Below, in pieces: positions 37,074 to 46,391 of a stretch of DNA of 54,497 nucleotides (position 1 is the stretch's first letter; the number at the start of each line of letters is the position of its first letter). Origin of the DNA: an uncultured Planctomycetaceae bacterium (GTDB taxonomy: Bacteria > Planctomycetota > Planctomycetia > Pirellulales > Pirellulaceae). The notes beneath the pieces were generated by a model, which did no database searches, was not told the origin of the DNA, and was given only the letters and a program-made list of their open reading frames with translations. Position numbers and translations under genes: made by a program. The stretch spans positions 1 to 54,497 of the forward strand of contig CALMEE010000018.1 in assembly GCA_937862885.1 (NCBI GenBank), written 5' to 3'.

Positions 37074-40000
37074 ATGGCCACAATGTGTCGAGTTCGCCCG
37101 CGTTTACGTTGTCTGCTCATTGTTTTATTCGCCGTCATTTTCTGCACCCATTGGGTTGCCGCCCAGGATCGCTCGGTACCACCGGCGTTGGAACCGTGGA
37201 TCGGTTGGGTTATGTGGGACCAAACCGACCTGGATTGTCCCGCGATATACGATCAATATGAAAAAAAGGTTTGCACGTGGCCAGGACAACTGAACTTGGA
37301 CTTGAATTCAACGGGAGGAAGCTGGCGGATTGTTGTTACGGCGTACGCAGAATCCTGGTTTAAGTTTCCTGGAAACATCGATGTCTGGCCTAATCGGATC
37401 ACAATGGGAGGCGGGACCGTCGTTGTCGTTGAGCGAAACGGTCGTCCCGCAGTTAAACTCTCCGCCGGTCGTCACGAGATATCGGGATCGTTCAGCTGGA
37501 ACCAACTGCCGCAGCAATTGGCAATACCTCCGAACGTGGGGATTGTTTCATTGCAGATCGACGGAGCTGAAATCGCGTCCCCTTCCTGGGACGCCGAAGG
37601 CAACTTGTGGCTTCGCCGAACGCAAACCGAAGACGCGAGTTCAGATCAACTTAGCGTTCAAGTTTATCGACTGATCCTGGATGGTATTCCCATCACGTTG
37701 CGTACACGTCTTGAAGTCACGGTTTCCGGGCGCAGCCGGGAAGAAGACTTCGGAGTCGTGCTTCCCGAAGGTTGGAAGCTCGCAAAGCTTGATAGCCCAC
37801 TTCCGGTAGCCGTTGATCGTCGTGATCGTATGCGTTCCCAGGTGCGGGCAGGAAAGTGGACTATCGAGATTGATGCATTCTTGAACGCCAACACTCCCCA
37901 AATTAAGTTTGCCGATGATGCGGAACGAATCATTGATCAGGAACTAGTCGCACTTCAGCCTGATCCAAAACTGCGTTTGCTCGAATTAGGAAATGTGCGT
38001 CCCATCGATGTAAGCCAAACAACGTTTCCGAAAGAATGGGCGCACTTGCAAACCTTCATATGGGATACCTCTGGTGCCATCGACTTGCTTGAGAAGATGC
38101 GTGGAATGGGGACTCAGCGATCTGAAAAGTTGACCGTGGATCGCACATTGTGGTTTGGCCAAGATGGTCGAAAAGTCATCTTCCGAGACACTGCCAAGTC
38201 CGAAGGCCATCGCTGGCGATTGGACACAGCCGCATCCCAACAACTGGGTGCGGTTCGGATCGGTGGCGAAGGCCAAATTGTGACCCGAAATCCGGTCAGC
38301 GGAGCTTCAGGCGTTGAAATTCGCATGCGATCGGTTGAATTGGATGCTGTCGGCCAGATCGAAGATCCTTCGAGAATTCCAGCGACGGGCTGGCAAGCAA
38401 ATGTTGACCGATTGAGCGCGACATTAGAGCTGCCGCCGGGTTGGCGAGCTGTGGCTGTATTCGGCCCGGATAGAGTCTATGGAGACTGGCTAACATCATG
38501 GACCATGTTGGACTTGTTCCTGTTACTCGTCTTCGGTTTGGCGGTCACCAGGATCTGGGGAATTCCGGCAGGTTTGATCGCATTCATAGGTTTTGGCCTT
38601 TCATACCATGAACTGCATTCGCCCCGTTACACTTGGTTTCTCTTGATGATACCAGCCGCCATCATACGCTACTTGCCGACGGGGCGAGCCCAACGGGTAT
38701 TTCGCGGGCTCAAATATGCGGCGCTAGTACCCTTGCTCATTGTATTGATCTCGTTTATCGCAATTCAAGTTCAAAGTGGACTTTATCCGCAGCTCGAGCC
38801 GCAAGGAGTTCATTATCGAGCGCGAGATTATCCAATGCCGGATTTGAATATTGGCAACCGCGTTAGATCGGAGCACTGGGTGGGTTCCGATTACGCTCAG
38901 TCTGAGATTTATCCGCAAACAGCACAACAAGATATCCAATCCGACATCGGCAGTTCCAAGTTTTTCTCACGAAATTTACTGGCGGATCCCTCGCAACAAG
39001 TTCAAACTGGACCGGCCAGTCCAGAATGGACGTGGAATCAGGTAATCTGCGATTGGGATGGTCCAGTTTCTGCGGACCAAGTCATCCGACCAATATTGTC
39101 TCCGCCATGGGTTAACCGTTTGTTGGTGCCGCTGCGTATTGTGTTGCTGCTGGCCATTCTGGGCATTTTAATGAATTTCAAGTTGTTGAGTTTTCCGCGA
39201 GGACGCGCGGCTACGGCGGTATTGGTAATCTTGTTGGCTAATTGGACTGGCTCCGGCGTCGCGCGTGCTCAAGAGTTTCCGGACGAAAATCTTCTCAAGG
39301 AATTGCGTTCACGGTTGCTCGAAGCTCCGGACGCTTTTCCTCGTGCCGCCGAGATACCGTCGGTCGAATTGCGGATCGATGGTAACCGCGTATCGATGAA
39401 GGCCGAAGTGCACACAGCAGCGCGAACAGCCGTGCCACTGCCGGGACAACTGACGCAATGGTATCCCCTTAAGGTAATGGTCAATGGTCAGGCCAATGAA
39501 TTGGTCTGTCGACGTGACGGCTATTTGTGGATCGTCCTCAATGAGGGGGTCCATGAGGTAACGGTCGAGACATTATTGACTGATGCATCGAGTTGGGAAT
39601 GGAGATATCTGCTCAGGCCGCGGTATGTCGCGATCGATGCGCCTGGCTGGGCGATCAAAGGTTTACAACATGGCAAGCCAGAAAGTCAAATCCTCTTCAC
39701 ACGTGACATGCCGCAGTCTGACGAGGGATTCTCGTACGACCGCACCGATTTGAATGCAATAATCGCCGTCGATCGAAGGATCGAAATCGGCTTAGTCTGG
39801 CAAGTGCACACAACCATTCGTCGCCTTACGGCAGATGGAAAGTCCATTTCGGTTAATATTCCCTTGCTTGCTGGTGAGCGCATGTTGACGTCAAATGTGA
39901 CGGTAGTCGACGGTTGGGTAGACGTCAGACTCGGCCCTAACGAACAGGAACTTACTTGGATCAGTGCTCTGCCAAGCGGCACCGATCTGACGCTCTCTGC

Positions 40001-41171
40001 TCAGCAAACTGACGAATGGCGTGAGCGCTGGGAATTGATGGCTTCACCTTCTTGGAATGTCAACTATAGCGGACTCGCTCCAATCTTTGACGATCGTCAA
40101 GAAGGATTACTCCCGTCTTGGTATCCTTGGCCAGGTGAACAGGTCGGCCTGCAATTTAGCCAACCAACGGCCATCGTCGGTGTCACCGCAACCATACAAA
40201 ATGGGATCCATGAGGTGACTGTCGGAAGTCGGCAACGATCATCGGATCTAACCTTAACTGTGGACTGCAGTGTTGGCGGGGACTTCCGTTTGACACTCGA
40301 TCCGCGTGCTGAAATAACCGAGTTGCGGGTGGCCAACCTCAGCATTCCAGTGCGCCGCGATAACGCGGACGTAATTGTGCCACTGAGTCCAGGCAAACAG
40401 ACCGTGAATCTTAAATGGCAAACGGATAACTTGATTTCCGCCCGAATGCCTGGGGAGCCCGTCACCCTACAGTTGGAAGCGGCGAACATAACTACGGTCG
40501 TCAGAATGCCGCGCAGTCGTTGGACGCTGTGGACTGATGGTCCGTTGGTCGGACCCGCCGTACGCGTTTGGACCATCCTGGCCGTGGCTTTAATCATAGC
40601 GATCATCTTAGGGAGCCTGTCCCTGTCGACGTTAAAACGTTGGGAGTGGATGCTGTTGTTTATCGGACTGACGCAAATCGCGCTTCCGTTTGCTTTTTTG
40701 GTTGTCGGTTGGTTGCTCGTTCTGCAATTAATCCGAAAACGTCAGACAGATTCCATCATGCCGGAGTTCTACAACGTCCAGCAAGTCGGGATCATCATTC
40801 TGACAATTGCCGCCTTGGTAGTCGTGATTGCCGCGGTCAGCGAAGGATTGTTGGGTAACCCGAAGATGTTTGTTAGCGGAAATGGCTCGAGTGCAACCGT
40901 ACTTCGTTGGTACGAACCCTTCACAGACGGCCAACTGCCAACACCTACGATTTGGTCAATATCGATTTGGTTTTATCAACTTGCGATGTTACTTTGGGCG
41001 TTGTGGTTGGCATCAAGCATACTGAAATGGTTGCGTGATGGTTGGAAATATTTTATACGCGACGGGTTCTTTAAGCCAATTTCAAGCTTGGGACGAAGAG
41101 CCATTCCCCCGGTGGTAACACAAGAGTCCGAAATTATCGACGCGCATATTGAAAATGCACAAAACGAATGA
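37074..41171 (+). CDS. Giant multi-pass membrane protein, unknown
   Basis: 1365 residues from ATG 37074 (ATG 37083 equally possible; the frame reaches 36993). A signal or anchor segment (LRCLLIVLFAVIFCTHWVAA) leads to a large beta-rich extracytoplasmic domain (about 30-470, W-rich). A group of three helices follows (about 475-570), then a single helix (about 685-705) and another near 720-740. A second beta-rich outer domain (about 750-1160) comes next, then about four C-terminal helices (1162-1319). Both outer domains share an alternation of short beta runs, so a duplication is possible. No enzyme motif was found. It resembles very large planctomycete-specific envelope proteins, for which I know no function. 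It lies alone between sucA and the CHAD gene. Confidence 0.72.
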   Translation: MATMCRVRPRLRCLLIVLFAVIFCTHWVAAQDRSVPPALEPWIGWVMWDQTDLDCPAIYDQYEKKVCTWPGQLNLDLNSTGGSWRIVVTAYAESWFKFPGNIDVWPNRITMGGGTVVVVERNGRPAVKLSAGRHEISGSFSWNQLPQQLAIPPNVGIVSLQIDGAEIASPSWDAEGNLWLRRTQTEDASSDQLSVQVYRLILDGIPITLRTRLEVTVSGRSREEDFGVVLPEGWKLAKLDSPLPVAVDRRDRMRSQVRAGKWTIEIDAFLNANTPQIKFADDAERIIDQELVALQPDPKLRLLELGNVRPIDVSQTTFPKEWAHLQTFIWDTSGAIDLLEKMRGMGTQRSEKLTVDRTLWFGQDGRKVIFRDTAKSEGHRWRLDTAASQQLGAVRIGGEGQIVTRNPVSGASGVEIRMRSVELDAVGQIEDPSRIPATGWQANVDRLSATLELPPGWRAVAVFGPDRVYGDWLTSWTMLDLFLLLVFGLAVTRIWGIPAGLIAFIGFGLSYHELHSPRYTWFLLMIPAAIIRYLPTGRAQRVFRGLKYAALVPLLIVLISFIAIQVQSGLYPQLEPQGVHYRARDYPMPDLNIGNRVRSEHWVGSDYAQSEIYPQTAQQDIQSDIGSSKFFSRNLLADPSQQVQTGPASPEWTWNQVICDWDGPVSADQVIRPILSPPWVNRLLVPLRIVLLLAILGILMNFKLLSFPRGRAATAVLVILLANWTGSGVARAQEFPDENLLKELRSRLLEAPDAFPRAAEIPSVELRIDGNRVSMKAEVHTAARTAVPLPGQLTQWYPLKVMVNGQANELVCRRDGYLWIVLNEGVHEVTVETLLTDASSWEWRYLLRPRYVAIDAPGWAIKGLQHGKPESQILFTRDMPQSDEGFSYDRTDLNAIIAVDRRIEIGLVWQVHTTIRRLTADGKSISVNIPLLAGERMLTSNVTVVDGWVDVRLGPNEQELTWISALPSGTDLTLSAQQTDEWRERWELMASPSWNVNYSGLAPIFDDRQEGLLPSWYPWPGEQVGLQFSQPTAIVGVTATIQNGIHEVTVGSRQRSSDLTLTVDCSVGGDFRLTLDPRAEITELRVANLSIPVRRDNADVIVPLSPGKQTVNLKWQTDNLISARMPGEPVTLQLEAANITTVVRMPRSRWTLWTDGPLVGPAVRVWTILAVALIIAIILGSLSLSTLKRWEWMLLFIGLTQIALPFAFLVVGWLLVLQLIRKRQTDSIMPEFYNVQQVGIIILTIAALVVVIAAVSEGLLGNPKMFVSGNGSSATVLRWYEPFTDGQLPTPTIWSISIWFYQLAMLLWALWLASSILKWLRDGWKYFIRDGFFKPISSLGRRAIPPVVTQESEIIDAHIENAQNE

Positions 41172-41340
41172 TTTTTAATTTTCGGCGGCTTCGCATGTAC
41201 ACGACGTTTTGTGCATCGTTACGGATGATTGTAGACCTCAAACCTGTAATCAATATTTCAATTCGTTGGTCGTGAGCGGGGCGGATTGGACACACTGATG
41301 CCGTCCAATTGAATTTGAGCGAGCTAGTCGATACGGTTGC

Positions 41341-42246
41341 CTAACGTCGCTTGAGTTCCCGCTTGCGATACTTGGGCCATGGCAGGTGATAAACGTCTTT
41401 CCCGATTCGCAATGCTTTTTTCTGAAGTTTGTGGCGTCGATGATTTGTCTGCTTCAAAAGGGCCGACATCTTGTGCGGAGAGAGAATTGCGTTGGCACTG
41501 CACAACAAGAACTCTTGAATGACGTAGAGGTCATGCTCGTTGCCCAAACAACATTCCAACCTTTTGAGCCGGTTCTTCGTTGGCTTGATTTCCGTCCAAA
41601 ACCAAGGAATAAGTCGCGTGAAAAAATAGAGTTGTTTGACTCGTCGCCGCCATGTATGAAAATGCTCAGCGTCCGGTTGTTTTTTGGAACGCCGAAAGTC
41701 CTGCTGCCCTCTCTGATACATGCGACCTACCCCCTGGAGCAACGATTGCTGATCAACGTGCCAATCAGACCAACCGACAACTGAGTCCGCTGTAATTTCG
41801 ATAGCCTGGGACAATTGCGACATGAGGGGCGACTGATAACGGACGTGTCGTGAGCTACCACATGTCGATTCGATAATCAACATGTCGTCTGGCAGTTTCG
41901 TTTGAACAACTTCGATCAAACGATCGCGCTCCTCCTCGTTAATGCCGATCTGTTCATAGCTCTTGGCCAACAGATTCTCCATCACCCATGCGTCTCTCAG
42001 AGGAGCAAGCAATTTTCCGCATGCACGAACCGCATCATCAGACCGCGCGAAATCCTCACGAGTCAGTCCGAACCTGAGGAGTCTTAGCATCGCGCGAATC
42101 TTCTTGAAGCTACGACGCATGGAATGTACTTGATCGTTCGTAATGACATTACCATCGATCATTTCCTCAAGTCGCGCAAGTTGCCTGGCGATCCGGCCTT
42201 GCAATGACCGTTTATTTAAATCAGATTTCTTGACGCGAATTTTCAT
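41341..42246 (-). CDS. CHAD domain-containing protein
   Basis: 301 residues from ATG 42246. A TTG three codons earlier is possible. The all-helical CHAD domain (conserved histidine alpha-helical domain) binds polyphosphate in characterised members. Typical motifs are DQVHSMRRSFKKIRAMLRLLRF, FARSDDAVRACGKLLAPLRDAWV, HFHTWRRRVKQLYFFTRL and RLECCLGNEHDLYVIQEFL. The repeated R/K-rich helices with His match the phosphate-binding groove. No VTC or CYTH triphosphate-tunnel domain is fused, and no ppk or ppx gene is nearby. It is the lone minus-strand gene downstream of the thiolase, 480 bp apart. Confidence 0.88.
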   Translation of the reverse strand: MKIRVKKSDLNKRSLQGRIARQLARLEEMIDGNVITNDQVHSMRRSFKKIRAMLRLLRFGLTREDFARSDDAVRACGKLLAPLRDAWVMENLLAKSYEQIGINEEERDRLIEVVQTKLPDDMLIIESTCGSSRHVRYQSPLMSQLSQAIEITADSVVGWSDWHVDQQSLLQGVGRMYQRGQQDFRRSKKQPDAEHFHTWRRRVKQLYFFTRLIPWFWTEIKPTKNRLKRLECCLGNEHDLYVIQEFLLCSANAILSPHKMSALLKQTNHRRHKLQKKALRIGKDVYHLPWPKYRKRELKRR

Positions 42247-42725
42247 GGGGAGCAAATTCTAGACGATTACTGACATATTATAACCTACCTGATTCCGGAA
42301 TCGGGTACGTTTAAATTTAGTCATGGGATTGATTTCTCCAATCGCTCCGTCGCCCAAGTACTCCTGGTGAAATTGGCTTGTAAGGTGTCTGTTCGCAAAA
42401 CAATTTGCTTGGACTGTATTCTGGACGACGTGGTACGCGTGCAGAATCAACGTTCTATACGAGACTCCAAGCCGCATTGCGAATCGATAGGCCCTGGGGC
42501 TTATCGTCTGCGGACGTAGTCTAATTTTTCTTGGAAATTTAGGTGCTTGAACGAGAAATCTCAAGATGGCTGAGAACCGCTCCTCTAGCTAATGAAGAAT
42601 CGTTATACATGAAAGCTTTGTCCAACAGGGCGACAACGCGCCATTTCGAGGCAAATTGCGTTCGCAACCGATTTTTGGGGCCATCCATACGAATGTGAAT
42701 AATTCTTAACGGACCGGTTTCTAGC
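42247..42725. other. Intergenic region between CHAD and thiolase genes
   Basis: 479 bp. A 101-codon minus frame (42564-42259) starts with ATG but shows no family traits and a very basic, atypical composition. It is not accepted. No repeat or terminator was supported. Confidence 0.35.
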
Positions 42726-43904
42726 CTAAACAGCTTCGATCACCAGGGCAACGGCATTGCCTCCTCCTAAACAAAGTGAGGCACATCCAACTTTGCCTCC
42801 TGTTCGTTTGAGCGCATACATCAATGTGACCAAGATTCGCCCACCGCTAGCGCCAATCGGGTGTCCAAGTGCGATTCCGCCTCCGTAAATATTCACCTTT
42901 TCTGGGTCAAGAGCCAATTCGGTTTGACATGCAACCATTTGGCTGGCAAACGCTTCGTTAATTTCGAACAGATCGACGTCGTTAATTGAGAGATTCGCCT
43001 TATTTAAGGCACCACGGATCGCCGTGACGGGGGCAATGAACAAGTCCTGCGGTTCGGTACCTGACGTGAACCCGGCTAGGATTCTAAATGTGAAGTCCGT
43101 GGTAACGGAGCCAGCTGTTTTTTCATCGACGACGACGACCGCCGCGGCGCCATCGTTGATGGTCGATGCATTTCCAGCGGTGACAGTTCCATCTTTTTGA
43201 AAAACTGGCCGCAAGCCTGACAAACTTTCAAGGTTCGTGTCGGGTCGGATTCCCTCATCAGCACTGACTACTCGCTCACCCCTACGATCTTTGATCGTGA
43301 CCGGCGTGATTTCATCTGTATAAACGCCATTGTTTAAGGCGACGTTTGCTCGTTGTTGACTCTGCACTGCGAACTGGTCCTGTTGTTCTCGCGACACGTG
43401 AAACTTCTTGGCGATATGCTCGGCGTGGATACCCATATGGCACGCTTCGAACGAACACCACAAACCATCGTGAATCATTGCGTCGTCCGTTTTGAGTTCC
43501 CCAAGCTTGACCCCTTCGCGAATACCACGAAGCAAATGTGGGGCCAGTGTCATATTTTCCATGCCACCTGCAATAATGGCTTTTGCATCGCCGCATCGAA
43601 TTGCTTGATCGGCAAGCATGACTGACTTGAGTCCGGAGCCACACACCTTGTTGATGGTCACGGCGGGAATCGTGGCTGGCAAACCTGCTTTAAGAGCAGC
43701 TTGTCTGGCTGGCGCTTGCCCAACACCGGCCTGCAAAACGTTCCCCATGATAACCTCGTCGAATACGGATGGTTCGAGGTGGCTGCGTTCAATCGCGGCC
43801 TTGATCGCGGCTGCCCCCAAGTCAGTGGCACCGACCGAAGAAAAAGCCCCACGAAAAGCGCCATTTGGTGTTCTTGCGCCGGCGATAAGAAAAGCACTGG
43901 ACAT
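42726..43904 (-). CDS. Acetyl-CoA C-acetyltransferase (thiolase)
   Basis: 392 residues. It joins or splits acetoacetyl-CoA (or longer 3-ketoacyl-CoA) with CoA. The nucleophilic Cys88 lies in NKVCGSGLKSVMLADQAI, His348 in GHPIGASGGRIL, and the second catalytic Cys378 in CASLCLGGGNAVAL. The start MSSAFLIAGARTPNGAFRGAF is the standard biosynthetic/degradative thiolase opening, which fits the PhaA/AtoB/ThlA group by length. It is divergent from the acyl-CoA dehydrogenase-carboxylase pair, with 691 bp between, so a shared pathway (fatty-acid or branched-chain breakdown) is likely. Confidence 0.95.
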   Translation of the reverse strand: MSSAFLIAGARTPNGAFRGAFSSVGATDLGAAAIKAAIERSHLEPSVFDEVIMGNVLQAGVGQAPARQAALKAGLPATIPAVTINKVCGSGLKSVMLADQAIRCGDAKAIIAGGMENMTLAPHLLRGIREGVKLGELKTDDAMIHDGLWCSFEACHMGIHAEHIAKKFHVSREQQDQFAVQSQQRANVALNNGVYTDEITPVTIKDRRGERVVSADEGIRPDTNLESLSGLRPVFQKDGTVTAGNASTINDGAAAVVVVDEKTAGSVTTDFTFRILAGFTSGTEPQDLFIAPVTAIRGALNKANLSINDVDLFEINEAFASQMVACQTELALDPEKVNIYGGGIALGHPIGASGGRILVTLMYALKRTGGKVGCASLCLGGGNAVALVIEAV

Positions 43905-44595
43905 TATTGTGTACCCTCAAGTTTCTATAGATTGACCCGTCCCAAAGAATATTGAAGATGGGCAAAAAATTAAGTGAAATTGGTTGAATTGGTCGTAGCG
44001 ATCAGCATTCTGCGATCTGCTTGGCTGTCACCTAATTTAAATCATATGGACTTTTTGACCAATGCCCTGCTGAGTTAGAAACGCTCAGGTCGAAGATGGC
44101 AACGGAACTATAGTTTGACCAACTTTTGGCGAATTTAGGGCTATCGGAATCTCCCCTTTTTCAATGTCAAAGCTTCGATTTAGAACTGGAAACATTCGAT
44201 AGCTGCCAGTATCCTTGAGTTTTCGTTCATTTTGACAATAATTTGCACTTGTTACGCGAGATAGTGCACGAACTCGTGAAGACTTTCGGGTATGTTGGAA
44301 ACCCATTGCATCTGCGTATTTCGTGTGGAATGCGCGACCGTCAACATGCTCGTCCTCAGCCGATGTTGGAATTATTTTTTCATACTGGGGCGATCGTGGA
44401 TGGCACAACTTGCACGTTTACAATGTTTCGATATGGCAAATTCGCTCGCGTGATTTAGAACGCAGTATTGCGAACCCATGTCGATCGAAACCCGTTTTCG
44501 CAGGATGGCAACCTGAACTTGACCTATTCATAGATGTGCCACCGCAACACTCGGCATTACGTCCAATTTTTTGAGTAACAAGATCTGGAAAATCA
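43905..44595. other. Divergent intergenic region, 691 bp
   Basis: Several short frames (e.g. 44085-44408 minus, 44243-44458 plus) are unlike known proteins. Promoters of the thiolase and the acyl-CoA dehydrogenase should lie here. No repeat was seen. Confidence 0.4.
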
Positions 44596-46344
44596 ATGGC
44601 TACACTTACCGATCTGGAAAAGAAACAAATTGCACAGGCTGAAGAGATCTTTTTCTCTGGCCCTCAAAAAGAGGGGTTTTGCAAAGATCTGTTTTTCGGC
44701 CGGTTTCGCGATCAATCGATCATGCCTTATCCCGAGTTACCGGAAGCGTCAAAGAAACTTGGCGACGAAATTTTGGCTCGCGTAACAAGTTATTGCGAAA
44801 ATGAGATCGATCCGGCGCAAATTGATCGCGATGCTGAGATACCCGACCGCATTGTAAAGGGCTTGGGTGACATTGGCGTATTGGGTATGACCATCGAGAC
44901 GAAATATGGCGGGCTGGGAATGTGCCAACAAAACTTCTGTCGAATTATGGAAGTTATTGGTGGCCATTGCGGTTCAACGGCTGTGTTTGTGAACGCCCAT
45001 CATTCAATCGGACTCCGCGCACTTGAATTGTTTGGGACGGAAGAGCAAAAGACGCGGTGGATGGGCCCGTTGGCACGAGGTGAACAGACGGCTGCGTTCG
45101 CGTTGACGGAACCAGAAGCCGGATCCGACGCCGGAAACGTGCGTACTCGTGCGGAACTGGCAAGCGATGGCGAGGGCTACGTTTTAAATGGAGAAAAGCG
45201 TTGGATCACAAATGGCGGGATCGCCGACGTGGTTACGGTTATGGCTCGCACACCCGATCCAGCCGACCCCGACGGCAAAATTACGGCTTTCCTTTTCCCC
45301 AGAGAATCGCCCGGGTTTTAGGGCCTCGGAAAACGCCTGGAGAAAAGTGGAATTCGAGGGACGGCCACGGGTCGACTCAGGTTCCATAATATGTATGTCC
45401 CCAAATCAAACATTCTTGGTCCTCTGGGGAAAGGGTTGCGAGTTGCGCTGACGGTGCTTGATTTCGGTCGCACCACGTTCGGAGCTAGTTGCACGGGTGC
45501 GGCCAAATTCTGTTTGCGACAAATGGTGCAGCGTGCCAATACACGCATCCAGTTCGGCAAAACTTTAGGGCAATTCGAACTCGTGCAAAAAATGATTGCC
45601 CAGGCTGCGGCTGACACGTACGCCATGGAAAGTTGCACTTACCAGGTTGCATCATTGATTGACAGCGGTGCCGAAGATTACATGGTGGAAACCGCAATGC
45701 TCAAAGTATGGTCGAGTGATCAGTTATGGCGAATCGTGAATGACTGTCTCCAGGTGTGGGGAGGGGCAGGTTTTTTCACTGATCAGCCCTTTGAACGCAT
45801 GATGCGAGACGCTCGGCTGAATTTGATTGGTGAAGGTGCGAACGATGTGCTTCGCTGTTTTATCGCTGCGGTTGGCTTGAGACATCTAGGCAAGGAGATG
45901 GAAGCGGTGCTGCGCAGGCCGTGGACTGCGCTCAAATTATTCCGCAGCGAGGCAAAGGTCTTGGTGAAACATGAACATTTGCGTTACTACGCTCGGCAAC
46001 TGGGAAAACAAATTGCCAAATTTGCCTGGGCATGTGAAATAGCCCTCGTCACAAATCGGGAATCAATTATTAACAAACAATTTATTCAAGCTCGATTAGG
46101 GGATATCGCCACGGAATTGTTTGTAGCTAGTTGTGTTTATTCGCGACTCAGTGCGCTGTTGGTCAACGGCACTATCGACGAGCCGACGAAGATGCGCGAA
46201 TATCGAACGGGGGCCCTCTACTTGCGTCTTGCTCGCCGCCGCAATCGAATTCGCTTCGATGAACTAAACGCTAATTTTGACCAGGAAACGGTCGAGGTCG
46301 CTAACGATTGGCTGCAACGCGATCTGGGCCAAGCTGGGTTTTGA
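44596..46344 (+). pseudogene. Acyl-CoA dehydrogenase with an in-frame amber codon
   Basis: The frame of 582 codons encodes a long acyl-CoA dehydrogenase of the very-long-chain (ACADVL/FadE-like) type, with a C-terminal extension of about 180 residues. FAD- and substrate-binding motifs are conserved: EKYGG-like ETKYGGLGM, AAFALTEPEAGSDAGN, YVLNGEKRWITNGG, DFGRTTFGASCTGAA, and the catalytic Glu in LIGEGANDVLRCF. Codon 242 is TAG (45319-45321) in PGF-*-GLGKRLEKSGIRGTATGRL. The frame stays the same on both sides, where the family usually has Glu or another residue. A downstream fragment could restart at 45391 but would lack half of the active site. It is followed by the carboxylase gene 47 bp later. 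Confidence 0.88.
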
Positions 46345-46391
46345 CGGCGAGTATTGGACGCTTTGTTGATGCTAGAGAAAGGCATTCGTAC

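Noticed and set aside
42259..42564. 101-codon minus frame between the thiolase and CHAD genes
   Set aside because: Very basic, no known motif, and no clear ribosome-binding site; could still be real but cannot be supported.
45319..45321. TAG in the acyl-CoA dehydrogenase as a pyrrolysine codon
   Set aside because: No pyl genes are visible and the position is not functionally special; TGA and TAA interrupt other genes here as well.
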